Shown here one piece after another: positions 8,543-17,208 of a stretch of DNA of 64,000 nt. The position numbers and the translations under genes are program-made. How positions within the stretch are numbered: position 1 is the stretch's first letter; each line of letters starts with the position of its first letter. This DNA comes from Paenibacillus alba. Lineage in GTDB: Bacteria > Bacillota > Bacilli > Paenibacillales > NBRC-103111. The DNA lies in assembly GCF_013204855.1 (NCBI RefSeq), contig NZ_JABMKZ010000009.1:124001-188000 (forward strand). Reading direction: 5' to 3'. The notes beneath the pieces are model-generated. The model made no database searches. It saw only the letters and a list, made by a program, of their open reading frames with translations, and was not told where the DNA came from.

Positions 8543-9751
8543 ATGAATTCAGAAAGCACGTTCAATCATTCTTCAGTCGCTATGCGCAAAGCGTCACAGT
8601 TCGCTTTATACGCACTTACCATAGGGGCTTTTGCCATTGGGATGACCGAGTTTATCATTATGGGCTTATTGCCTGAAGTGGCCTCGAATCTCCATGTATC
8701 CATACCTTCAGCAGGTCTGCTCATCACCGGTTATGCACTGGGAGTCGCCTTAGGAGCACCGTTTATTACGATTGCCACGCATCGGATGCAGCGAAAGGCA
8801 CTGCTGATTCTGTTGATGGTGGTATTTATTGCCGGCAATGCACTGGCAGCCGTTTCACCCAACTATACGATCCTTATGATTGCGCGCATCATTGCAGCGC
8901 TGACGCATGGCTCCTTTTTTGGCGTAGGCTCTGTTGTGGCAGCGTCGCTGGTTCCCAAGGAGAAGCGCGCTGGCGCTATTGCGATCATGTTTACCGGATT
9001 GACCTTGGCTAACATTCTGGGTGTTCCCATCGGAACCTTTGTGGGACAGGCTTACGGCTGGCGGTCAACGTTCTGGGTGATTACTTTGATGGGAGTCATC
9101 GCGCTGGTAGGGATCATCCTGCTTGTCCCGAAAGTCAAAGCGGAGCCTTCGAGCTTGCGGCAGGAACTAGGCGTCCTGCGGCGGCCCGTCGTACACGTAG
9201 CGCTTTTGATGACGATATTTGGATTCGGCGGTGTATTTACAGCCTTCACCTATATTTCCCCGATTCTCGTGGATATAACAGGATTTTCGCCAAGTTCGGT
9301 ATCTTATATCCTTGTCTTATTTGGCGTAGGGATTACAATAGGTAATATCTATGGCGGAAAGCTGGCTGATCGGAAGCTGATGCCTTCGCTAATTGGTTTT
9401 CTCATTCTATTGGCTGTTGTGTTGGCTGTTTTCACTTTGACGGATCATAACAAAGTGCTCGCTTTGATAACCATCTTTGTTTTGGGAATAGCGGCATTTG
9501 GTATCGTTCCCGGGCTGCAGCTGCACATGCTGAATACAGCCAAGGAAGCGCCAACGCTGGCATCTACGTTGAATATAGCCGCGTTCAACCTCGGAAATGC
9601 GTTGGGTGCCTATTTGGGAGGCGTCGTGATCGACTATCAATTTGGAGGGGGGCTTCAGGCCGTCCCTTGGGTAGCGGCACTGGTTACTTGCTTAGGCATA
9701 CTCTTCACCTTCTGGGGAAGGATGCAGATGAACAGAGAGTCTCGAGATTGA
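8543..9751 (+). CDS. MFS transporter, DHA1 (AraJ/YdhP-like) efflux family
   Basis: 402 residues with twelve predicted membrane helices. The N-terminal helix GMTEFIIMGLLPEVASNL, the loop ALGAPFITIATHRMQRK between helices 2 and 3, and helix 4 with IARIIAALTHGSFFGVG are hallmarks of the AraJ/YdhP branch of drug:H+ antiporters and sugar efflux proteins. It acts in the cytoplasmic membrane, exporting a small molecule of unknown identity. The ATG at 8543 follows AGGAGGG. Its own terminator separates it from the LysR regulator downstream. An inverted repeat in its leader suggests regulation by a repressor. Confidence 0.9.
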   Translation: MNSESTFNHSSVAMRKASQFALYALTIGAFAIGMTEFIIMGLLPEVASNLHVSIPSAGLLITGYALGVALGAPFITIATHRMQRKALLILLMVVFIAGNALAAVSPNYTILMIARIIAALTHGSFFGVGSVVAASLVPKEKRAGAIAIMFTGLTLANILGVPIGTFVGQAYGWRSTFWVITLMGVIALVGIILLVPKVKAEPSSLRQELGVLRRPVVHVALLMTIFGFGGVFTAFTYISPILVDITGFSPSSVSYILVLFGVGITIGNIYGGKLADRKLMPSLIGFLILLAVVLAVFTLTDHNKVLALITIFVLGIAAFGIVPGLQLHMLNTAKEAPTLASTLNIAAFNLGNALGAYLGGVVIDYQFGGGLQAVPWVAALVTCLGILFTFWGRMQMNRESRD

Positions 9752-9766
9752 TTCGAGGCTCTTTTT
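9737..9766 (+). terminator. Terminator after the MFS gene
   Basis: GAGTCTCGA pairs with TCGAGGCTC (one G-U pair), 7-base loop, followed by TTTTT. The left arm overlaps the end of the coding sequence. Confidence 0.85.
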
Positions 9767-9823
9767 CTCATAGAATTTGTTCATACCTAATATACCCAGT
9801 AACGATCTGGAAAGGAATCATAT

Positions 9824-10705
9824 ATGGTTGATTTTGAATGGTACCGCAGTTTCATCAGCATATACAAGCATAGCTCGGTCTCGGAAGCGGCCAAAGCACG
9901 GCTTATGACGCAGCCTGCAATGAGTCAGCATTTGGCTGCTTTGGAGGCGTCGGTTGGAGAGCCCTTATTTACAAGAGCCTCGAGAAAAATATTTCCCACG
10001 GAAAGAGGGAAGGAGCTCTACACGCAATTGGCTCCTCTGGTTGAGGCGCTTGAAGAAACAACGCGAAATTTCAACTCGGCGGCTGTCCCTATGCTGCCAG
10101 TGGTAAGAATCGGCTCGTCTCATGAGCTTTTTAGGGAAACAGTAGCCCCGCATCTCGGCCGTTTTAATCTGCGTGTCATTGCTCAATACGGAATTGCTGC
10201 TCATATTTTGGAGTTATTATTGGAAGATAAGCTTGATCTTATTGTGACCTCGCAGAAGCTGTCAGCTCCAGGCATCGAGTATATTCCTTATTTTCAAGAA
10301 AAATTTGTCGTTGTGGCAGCTGCGGATTTTGATGATCAGCAGTTTGAAGAAGCGGAGAATAAGGAAAAGTGGCTCTGTGTACAAAACTGGCTTGCTTATG
10401 GTCAAGAGCTGCCGATTATCCGACGATTTTGGCGGGAGCATTTTGGAAAAAGGCCGCAGCTGCAGCCTATATTCGTATTGCCGGATCTGCATGCGATTCT
10501 GTCTGCCATTGAGCATCAAGCAGGGATTAGTGTTTTGCCCACCTATATGCTCGGAAATTCCTTGCAAGCCAATAAAATAAAAATTATTGCCCAATCGTAC
10601 GGGGTGACGAATGATTTGTATTTGGCTTATAAAATAAAAAATAGGAACTTGCCTCAGCTGCAAGTTTTGATTGAAACGTTAAGAGCGCATGTGCTCACGC
10701 AATAA
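9824..10705 (+). CDS. LysR-family transcriptional regulator
   Basis: 293 residues. The N-terminal winged helix-turn-helix (FISIYKHSSVSEAAKARLMTQPAMSQHLAALEASVGEPLFTR) spans residues 8-55. A periplasmic-binding-like effector domain follows to the end. The ATG at 9824 has AAAGGA seven bases upstream. LysR proteins usually activate a neighbouring gene in response to a small effector. The obvious neighbour is the MFS exporter upstream, though both genes point the same way and a terminator lies between them. The effector cannot be told from sequence. Confidence 0.92.
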   Translation: MVDFEWYRSFISIYKHSSVSEAAKARLMTQPAMSQHLAALEASVGEPLFTRASRKIFPTERGKELYTQLAPLVEALEETTRNFNSAAVPMLPVVRIGSSHELFRETVAPHLGRFNLRVIAQYGIAAHILELLLEDKLDLIVTSQKLSAPGIEYIPYFQEKFVVVAAADFDDQQFEEAENKEKWLCVQNWLAYGQELPIIRRFWREHFGKRPQLQPIFVLPDLHAILSAIEHQAGISVLPTYMLGNSLQANKIKIIAQSYGVTNDLYLAYKIKNRNLPQLQVLIETLRAHVLTQ

Positions 10706-10788
10706 AATACAATACTTGTGACTTTTCCCCTGTATTTTCGTCCTTCGCTCCCGTTTTCCGTTCCGTCAAATTCCGCTAAGCTAATTAG

Positions 10789-10802
10789 TGTAAACACTTT
10801 CA
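10789..10802 (+). promoter_or_regulatory. Candidate cre (CcpA) site ahead of importer B
   Basis: TGTAAACACTTTCA matches the cre consensus TGWNANCGNTNWCA with one mismatch (A for the central G). It lies 45 bases before the first permease start and suggests glucose repression of importer B. Confidence 0.55.
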
Positions 10803-10846
10803 TTACAGAGAGAGCGTAGGGAGAGAGAGCGGACAGGAGGAAACGG

Positions 10847-11797
10847 ATGGAACCGATAACTGCCAAGATCACCACTACCACACAAACGTCGCTATCGAGG
10901 CAGATAAGGAGGATATGGACGTACAAGCTGCTTTATGTACTGCTGCTGCCCGCATTGGTATGGGTCTTCATTTTTGATTACCTGCCGTTATACGGGATCA
11001 GCATTGCTTTCATGGACTATAACGCGATACAGGGGTTCTCGGGAAGTCAGTGGGTTGGATTTAAATATTTTCAAATGCTGTTTGAATCGGATATGTTCAT
11101 GAATGCGTTCAAGAACACACTGCTCATCAGCTTGTACAAAATGATCAGCGGTTTTCTTTGTCCCATCTTGTTAGCGCTTGCATTGAATGAAATACGGCTC
11201 GTATGGTTCAAAAAGACACTCCAAACAGCCGTCTATTTACCCAGATTCGTATCGTGGGTCGTCTATGGGGGAATCATCACGCTGCTCCTTTCGCCGGAAA
11301 CGGGCGTCATTAACAAGATCATTGAGTTTTTTGGCGGCGATCCCGCCTATCTACTGGTCGAACCCGCGTATTTCCGGACGATTCTGGTCGTCACGGATGC
11401 GATGAAGGAGATGGGCTGGGCGGCCATCATCTATATGGCGGCGATCGCCGGGCTTAACCCGGAGGTCTATGAAGCTGCTATTGTCGATGGCGCGTCGCGG
11501 TTTCAGCGAATTGTGCACGTAACGTTGCCGGGCATTACCGGGACCATTATCGTCATCTTCATCCTGAGAGTCGGATATATCATGAGCGCAGGGCTGGATC
11601 AGGTCATCAACTTGTACAATCCGATGGTCTTTGAAGTCGGAGATATTCTGGATACGTACATTTACCGTGTTGGCATTGAGCAATTTAATTTGAGCCTTGC
11701 TGCCGCAGCGGACGTGATCAAGGGTGTCATTGGGCTAGTGATGATGCTGGTAGCCAATCAAATTGCCAAGCGAATCAATGATTCCGGTATTTTCTGA
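10847..11797 (+). CDS. LplB-type sugar ABC transporter permease (importer B)
   Basis: 316 residues: a basic cytoplasmic leader, then six membrane helices. The segment FIFDYLPLYGISIAFMDYN is characteristic of the LplB/YtcP permease branch. The EAA loop (YEAAIVDGASRFQRIVHVTLPG) sits around residue 207. The ATG at 10847 follows AGGAGG. It is the first gene of a permease-permease-binding protein operon preceded by a candidate cre site. LplB-type systems import complex oligosaccharides; the substrate here is not known. No ATPase gene accompanies it. Confidence 0.92.
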   Translation: MEPITAKITTTTQTSLSRQIRRIWTYKLLYVLLLPALVWVFIFDYLPLYGISIAFMDYNAIQGFSGSQWVGFKYFQMLFESDMFMNAFKNTLLISLYKMISGFLCPILLALALNEIRLVWFKKTLQTAVYLPRFVSWVVYGGIITLLLSPETGVINKIIEFFGGDPAYLLVEPAYFRTILVVTDAMKEMGWAAIIYMAAIAGLNPEVYEAAIVDGASRFQRIVHVTLPGITGTIIVIFILRVGYIMSAGLDQVINLYNPMVFEVGDILDTYIYRVGIEQFNLSLAAAADVIKGVIGLVMMLVANQIAKRINDSGIF

Positions 11798-11815
11798 CGA
11801 AGGAGAAGAGATGCG

Positions 11816-12691
11816 ATGAAGCTAACGAAAGGCGAGAAAGCCTTTGTCACCACGAATTACTTTGTGCTAACGGTCATGACGATCATTATTGTCATTCCTT
11901 TCTGGTACGTGATTTCCGTTTCCGTGACGCCCTATCATATTTTCAGCGAGAAGAACGGCCTGATCTTGTTTCCGAGCTCGCTGAGTTTTGAGTATTATGC
12001 GTACTTGTTAAAGGAAGGCTCGCTGATCTTCACGGCCTATGGCAATACGATCCGCAATACAGCGGGGGGCGTCCTGCTCGCCTTGTTTCTGACAACAACA
12101 GCAGCCTACGCGCTTGCAGAGAAAAAACTGCCGGGCAGGCGAATCTTCATGCTCATCTTCGTCTTCACCATGCTGTTCAAAGGCGGAATGATTCCTACCT
12201 ACATCACCATCAAGCAGCTAGGATTGCTGAACACCAACTATGTGCTTATGCTGGTCATGGCCTACAGCGCTTTCAACATGATTATTATGAAATCTTTTTT
12301 CGAAAGCATTCCCGAGAGCTTGCGAGAATCAGCTTCCATCGATGGCGCTTCGGAGTTCAGAATCCTCTGGCAAATTGTGCTGCCGCTGTCCAAACCGGTT
12401 ATCGCCACGATCGGACTTCTGTACTTGGTCGTCTATTGGAATGATTTCTTCAACGCCATGCTGTATGTGACGGATTGGCACAAAGCGCCCGTGCAGCTCA
12501 TCCTGCGCACCATTATTGCCAGTTCCAGCCTTCCGCCGGAGCTGCTTGAAGCGGCAGGCTCAACGCCTCCGCCGACGATCGGTATCCAAATGGCTGCGAT
12601 TGTGATCGTGGCACTGCCGATGCTTATTATTTATCCTTTTATTCAAAAGCATTTCGAGCAGGGGATGTTGATTGGCTCTGTCAAAGGCTAA
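11816..12691 (+). CDS. LplC-type sugar ABC transporter permease (importer B)
   Basis: 291 residues with six membrane helices. Typical LplC features are the IPFWYVISVSVTPY helix, GGMIPTYITIKQLGL, the EAA-like loop ESASIDGASEFRILWQIVLPL and the ending QGMLIGSVKG. It starts 18 bases after the LplB-type partner, with a GAAGGAGAAG ribosome site, and pairs with it to form the membrane channel. The binding-protein gene follows after 68 bases. Confidence 0.92.
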   Translation: MKLTKGEKAFVTTNYFVLTVMTIIIVIPFWYVISVSVTPYHIFSEKNGLILFPSSLSFEYYAYLLKEGSLIFTAYGNTIRNTAGGVLLALFLTTTAAYALAEKKLPGRRIFMLIFVFTMLFKGGMIPTYITIKQLGLLNTNYVLMLVMAYSAFNMIIMKSFFESIPESLRESASIDGASEFRILWQIVLPLSKPVIATIGLLYLVVYWNDFFNAMLYVTDWHKAPVQLILRTIIASSSLPPELLEAAGSTPPPTIGIQMAAIVIVALPMLIIYPFIQKHFEQGMLIGSVKG

Positions 12692-12759
12692 GTGATTTGT
12701 TTGGCGGATTCATTCCCATTGAGGCCAAAATAAAATATAATTCAAGGAGGTCAATTCTC

Positions 12760-14394
12760 ATGTCAAATCAAGGAAAAGTTTGGTCGTATACCGCACTTGC
12801 TGCACTGCTTGCAGGTTCTGTAACCCTTGCAGGCTGCAGCAAGACCGGCGATCCGGCACCTGCTGCGCCTACGACATCCGCCAGCGCGGTATCGGCGGCA
12901 CCGAAAACAGAGGAGCCTTACGAGCTGAAATGGCTGAAGGCTCAAGATATATCCAAGCCCTATGATCCTACTAAGGATGCTGTGAAGCAAGCCGTAGAGA
13001 AAAAGCTGAACATCAAAATCACTCCGGAGATGGTGGACGTTCAGCAGTACAAGACGAAGCTTAATCTCAAAATGTCGAGCGGTGACATTCCCGATGTCGT
13101 ACGAATTGATTTCGCCGACGATTTCCAAAAGTATGCGCAGCAAGGCGCTTTCGTTGATCTGACGAGTCTCATTAATGAGAAAGATACGCCGAATATCCTC
13201 AAGGAAGTGCCGAAGGAAGTCTTCGAGCAAGCCAAAGTAAATGGTAAAATTTACGGGATTCCTTATCAAGGCGGACCAGGTGCAGGCTATCGCTGGAATG
13301 TTGTGCTGCGCAAGGACTTCGTCGAGGGGATGGGCGCTCAAGTACCCAAAACGCTGGATGAATACTACAACTTGCTGAAGAAAGTTAAAGCTGAGAAACT
13401 GGATATCATCCCACTCGGCGGCTATACGGCACAGATTGGCCAGCAGAAATATGCGAACAATTCATTTGATCATATTTTTGGCGCATTTGGCGTAACACCG
13501 GGCTATTTCACGGAAAAAGACGGCAAATTCAGCAATTATGATATCGATCCGAAAATGAAAGAGGCCCTGCAGTATTTGCAAAAAATGTACGCAGAAGGAC
13601 TCATTGATAAAGAATTCGCTACCATTAAGGAAGAGCAGCTGCGGGCGAAGCTTTACAGCGGCAAACTGTTCTCTTGGATGGGCTGGTGGTCCACACCAAA
13701 TGACTATGACACACAAGTGGAAAGCAATGAACTTAAGAAAAGCGGCAAATTGGCTGCTGACGGCAAGCTGCCGGATCAGTCCAATGTACCGTACAAATAT
13801 TTGTCTTTGAACAGCTCGCTTGTTGGTGCAGACGGTAAAGCGGTTGCTCCGTCAGGCGCGCCATTCGGCCAAATGAACGCAATCAGCGCCAAGACCAAAG
13901 ATCCCAAAAAGGTGCTGGCAATCATAGAGAACTCCTTGTCGCTGGAGAATCAAATGCTGACCGTGTGGGGCATTGAAGGTGAAGACTACAAGATCGACAA
14001 TGGCAAGATGAAAGTGGTTACGGATCTGATCGATCCTAAGACTCAGCAGGATAAGAATGGGAACTTCAGAGGGATTCAAAGCTACTTGTTCGCTCCTGGT
14101 TTGAAAGGCTGGCCGCGTTATCTGGAATCGCTGCCGCTGCGTCAGTCGCAGGCGTTGGATGTTGCCATCAACAATAAATTTCAAATTACAGATGCTTCGA
14201 ATTACTTGGATTCTCCGACGAAAATCACCAAGCTTGTGGAACTGAACACGCTGCGGGATTCCGTCTTTACGCAAATTATTATGGGCGCGGACATCAAGAA
14301 ATTCGATGACTTCGCAGAGAAATGGAAATCACAAGGCGGCACTCAGATTCTTACCGAGCTGGAAGCTTCCTTCAAAAAGAAATCAGGCAAATAA
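12760..14394 (+). CDS. LplA-type solute-binding lipoprotein (importer B)
   Basis: About 544 residues. It has a lipoprotein signal with lipobox TLAGC around residues 22-26, a low-complexity Ala/Ser/Thr/Pro linker, then a long extracellular solute-binding domain typical of partners of LplB/LplC permeases. The ATG at 12760 has AAGGAGG nine bases upstream. It is anchored to the outer face of the membrane and captures an oligosaccharide. A strong terminator follows, and the dedicated YesM/YesN pair comes after that. Confidence 0.9.
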   Translation: MSNQGKVWSYTALAALLAGSVTLAGCSKTGDPAPAAPTTSASAVSAAPKTEEPYELKWLKAQDISKPYDPTKDAVKQAVEKKLNIKITPEMVDVQQYKTKLNLKMSSGDIPDVVRIDFADDFQKYAQQGAFVDLTSLINEKDTPNILKEVPKEVFEQAKVNGKIYGIPYQGGPGAGYRWNVVLRKDFVEGMGAQVPKTLDEYYNLLKKVKAEKLDIIPLGGYTAQIGQQKYANNSFDHIFGAFGVTPGYFTEKDGKFSNYDIDPKMKEALQYLQKMYAEGLIDKEFATIKEEQLRAKLYSGKLFSWMGWWSTPNDYDTQVESNELKKSGKLAADGKLPDQSNVPYKYLSLNSSLVGADGKAVAPSGAPFGQMNAISAKTKDPKKVLAIIENSLSLENQMLTVWGIEGEDYKIDNGKMKVVTDLIDPKTQQDKNGNFRGIQSYLFAPGLKGWPRYLESLPLRQSQALDVAINNKFQITDASNYLDSPTKITKLVELNTLRDSVFTQIIMGADIKKFDDFAEKWKSQGGTQILTELEASFKKKSGK

Positions 14395-14424
14395 ACCCCG
14401 TTATTTCTGGATAAAAGCTTATGG

Positions 14425-14461
14425 AGCCCCTCGTTCGGCAGCAGCCGGCGCGGGGGCTTTT
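14425..14461 (+). terminator. Terminator after importer B
   Basis: AGCCCC...GGGGCT with a C/G-rich inner stem is followed by TTTT. It separates importer B from its two-component system, which may still receive read-through. Confidence 0.75.
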
Positions 14462-14492
14462 GCCATCATTAAGGTGAAGGAGGATGTCAGGC

Positions 14493-16346
14493 ATGGCGAT
14501 TCGCTTCAAGAAACGCAGCGGTCACTCAGGGTTATTGTCACGGCTCAGTCTTCCGATATTTGTGTTGATTGTCACCTTCATTGCCCTGTTTGCAACGGCG
14601 GCCAGCTACATCCTCATCCGGGTGCAGAACGACCATACGCTGAAGATGGCAGAGCAGTCCATGAAATTTGTTTACCGTAATATCGAATATCAATTCGATA
14701 CGATGAATAATGTGGCTGCTTTTTTTCTGAGCAATCAATCTATAGAAAATTTGTTAGTGAACACATATCAGGAGCCTTATGAAGCTGTCAGCGATTTGTA
14801 TACGCTTGAAACCAATTTACAGAATCTATCCTTGCTGTCTTTACTGAATGATTTCGGCTCCGGGAATGTTGCGCAGCAATCATACGTGGTTTCAGTCGCA
14901 TTGGAGCCGGGCAGTGGCTTGTATGCCATGGCAGCTGAGCATTTTTCCCCCATCACGGGGATATTTAAGAACGATGATTTGCAGAATCAGAAGTGGTTCC
15001 AAAGTCTAAGCCGCGGGGAACGACAGAACATATGGTGGAGCCAGAGGACAGAGTCCGATACAGCGATGGTCTTTTCGGCGAGAAAAAAAACAAGCCTCAA
15101 GGACGGCCGAAATATCGGTACGCTCATTGTTGGAGCAGATACGCGCAGCATCAGGGGGATCTTTGACAATGCCCGGCTTGAGGAAGGGTATCATCTACTG
15201 CTGGATGAAGCTGACAAAGTAATTTACAGCGAACGCTACGATTTTCTCGACGATGCAGGAGCGCTTCCCTATGTTCGTTCGCTTAAGGATTCCAAGGGGT
15301 CCATCGTTACGAGAATTGACGGAGAGAATCACAGAGTCATGTTCGAGACGCTTCAGAACGGGTGGAAGCTGCTTGCGGTCGTACCAGAGAGCCATTTCAG
15401 CCAGTATACCTTTGCCATTTCATTATTTGGCGCTGTGACAGCGGCTGTTGCCTTACTTATTGCCGGGTTCTGGCTCCGCAGAATTGTTGTCCGGGTAACG
15501 GTTCCTATTACAAGACTGGTTACGGCCATCCAGCGTCCGGAGGTGGTGGAGTTTAAAGAACCGCTTCCTTATCAGAATACGGGCATTTATGAAATCGACG
15601 AGCTGAACCAGCAGTTCGCTTCGATGCTCGTCACCATTCATGGTCTGATCGAGAAATCATTTACGGAAGAGATTGAACGACGACAGCTTCAATTGGAGCT
15701 GCTGCATGCCCAAATTAATCCCCATTTTTTGTATAACACACTGGATCTCATTAACTGCCGCGCGATCATGACGGGTGATCAGGAGACGAGCCGCATCGTG
15801 CGTTCGTTAGCCAATGTATTTCGGTATGGTTTGAACCGTGGGCAAACGTGGATCACTTTGGAAGAGGAAATCAAGCAGGTGGAAGCCTATCTCCATATTC
15901 AAAAGATGATGATCGACGATCTGCAGGTGGAGATTCACATCCCCAAGGAATTGTTATCCACAACCATTGTGCACCTTATTTTGCAGCCGCTCGCGGAGAA
16001 CGCGATTAAACACGGCTTTGCGGACGGCCGAAGGGGCTGCCGGATTACGATTTCAGCCCGCTTGGAGCGGGAGGGACTTGTGCTGCGGGTCGATGACAAC
16101 GGCCGGGGCTGTGAGGCAGATCAGATGAATCATATGCTTCTTAAGCAGCCAGCAAGAGAAGTCGGTGAAGCAGGCGAGGCGGGTACCGGCTACGGCACCT
16201 TGAATGTTCACAGGAGAATTCAGCTGTATAACGGCGAAACCTATGGGTTGCGTTATGTGAAAGTACCTGAGGGTACTAGTGTTGAAGTCGTACTGCCGTA
16301 TCCAAGGCAGCAGAAGACAGGAAGAAGGGATGCTGCGAATGATTAA
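14493..16346 (+). CDS. YesM-type sensor histidine kinase
   Basis: About 617 residues. The order is: membrane helix near residues 20-45; an extracytoplasmic Cache-like sensor domain to about 310; a second helix (FAISLFGAVTAAVALLIAGFW); a HAMP-like linker; the His_kinase domain with LLHAQINPHFLYNTLDL carrying the phospho-acceptor His; and an HATPase domain (N box QPLAENAIKHG, G1 DDNGRG). The ATG at 14493 has GAAGGAGG nine bases upstream. The response-regulator gene overlaps its end by 8 bases. It probably senses the sugar handled by importer B and activates that operon (inference from adjacency). Confidence 0.92.
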   Translation: MAIRFKKRSGHSGLLSRLSLPIFVLIVTFIALFATAASYILIRVQNDHTLKMAEQSMKFVYRNIEYQFDTMNNVAAFFLSNQSIENLLVNTYQEPYEAVSDLYTLETNLQNLSLLSLLNDFGSGNVAQQSYVVSVALEPGSGLYAMAAEHFSPITGIFKNDDLQNQKWFQSLSRGERQNIWWSQRTESDTAMVFSARKKTSLKDGRNIGTLIVGADTRSIRGIFDNARLEEGYHLLLDEADKVIYSERYDFLDDAGALPYVRSLKDSKGSIVTRIDGENHRVMFETLQNGWKLLAVVPESHFSQYTFAISLFGAVTAAVALLIAGFWLRRIVVRVTVPITRLVTAIQRPEVVEFKEPLPYQNTGIYEIDELNQQFASMLVTIHGLIEKSFTEEIERRQLQLELLHAQINPHFLYNTLDLINCRAIMTGDQETSRIVRSLANVFRYGLNRGQTWITLEEEIKQVEAYLHIQKMMIDDLQVEIHIPKELLSTTIVHLILQPLAENAIKHGFADGRRGCRITISARLEREGLVLRVDDNGRGCEADQMNHMLLKQPAREVGEAGEAGTGYGTLNVHRRIQLYNGETYGLRYVKVPEGTSVEVVLPYPRQQKTGRRDAAND

Positions 16347-17145
16347 GCTGCTGATTGCCGAAGATGTGAAAATCGTTCGTGAGACATTGATCCATGCTAT
16401 TAACTGGCATGCGTTAGGCATCACACTGCTCGGCGCTGTAGAGAATGGAGAGGAAGTGCTGGCATGGCTGGAGCGCGAGGAGCCGGATCTGCTTCTGACC
16501 GATATCGGGATGCCGAAAATGAGCGGATTAGAATTAATTGAAGCGCTCAAAGTGCGTAATCCGGATATTCGCTGCATCATTTTATCAGGACTAAATGAGT
16601 TCGATCATGCCCGCCAGGCTATAAAGCTGCAAGTGCTGGATTATGTGCTGAAGCCGATCGACCCCAGCGAGATTGAGAAAGTGCTGTCGAATGCCGTTGA
16701 GGTGCTGCGCAAAGAAAGGGAAGAACGCCTCGCCCTGACGATGGCGGAACAAACAGCCAAAGATCAGCTTCCGAACTTATCAGAAGCGCTGCCCCGCGGG
16801 GAGTGGACCGGAAGCTTGAAAAAGAAGAAGCTGGTCGAGCAGGCCATCCAGTATGTGAAGGAATCCTACATGCGCAAGGAGCTGGCGCTTTCCGATGTGG
16901 CGGCTTCCGTCGGTTTAAGCGATAAATATGTAAACTTGTTGTTTAAAGAAGTAACCGGCATGACGATCAACCATTGGATTATTCGGCTTCGCATGCAGGA
17001 AGCTGCCCGGCTGCTGAAGGATCCTGCCATTAAAATCTACGAAATCTGCGACTGGATCGGATATGCGGATCAGGATCATTTTCGGGAAAGCTTCAAAAAG
17101 CAGTACGGCTTGACGCCGTCAGAGTATCGGAATAAATTTTTGTGA
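16339..17145 (+). CDS. YesN-type AraC-family response regulator
   Basis: About 268 residues: receiver domain (LLIAEDVKIVRE, Asp in LLLTDIGMP, Lys in LDYVLKPID), a short charged linker, and a C-terminal double helix-turn-helix AraC DNA-binding domain (LSDVAASVGLSDKYVNLLFKEVTGM, then IYEICDWIGYADQDHFRESFKKQYGLTPSEYR). This is short for the YesN class, which often has a long middle domain. The ATG at 16339 is preferred for AGAAGGG nine bases upstream, giving an ATGATTAA overlap with the kinase gene and probable translational coupling. Confidence 0.92.
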   Translation: MIKLLIAEDVKIVRETLIHAINWHALGITLLGAVENGEEVLAWLEREEPDLLLTDIGMPKMSGLELIEALKVRNPDIRCIILSGLNEFDHARQAIKLQVLDYVLKPIDPSEIEKVLSNAVEVLRKEREERLALTMAEQTAKDQLPNLSEALPRGEWTGSLKKKKLVEQAIQYVKESYMRKELALSDVAASVGLSDKYVNLLFKEVTGMTINHWIIRLRMQEAARLLKDPAIKIYEICDWIGYADQDHFRESFKKQYGLTPSEYRNKFL

Positions 17146-17187
17146 ATCGTTTTACTTCACTAAATCGTACCCTGTGAAGTATCAGCC

Positions 17188-17208
17188 CTCCCTATCGTGA
17201 CTAGGGAG
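17188..17208. terminator. Hairpin between convergent genes
   Basis: CTCCCTA and TAGGGAG form a perfect 7-bp stem overlapping the stop codon of the lipoprotein gene. A second repeat, ACTTCAC/GTGAAGT, lies just upstream at 17154-17180. No clear U-run follows either, so a terminator role is tentative. Confidence 0.3.
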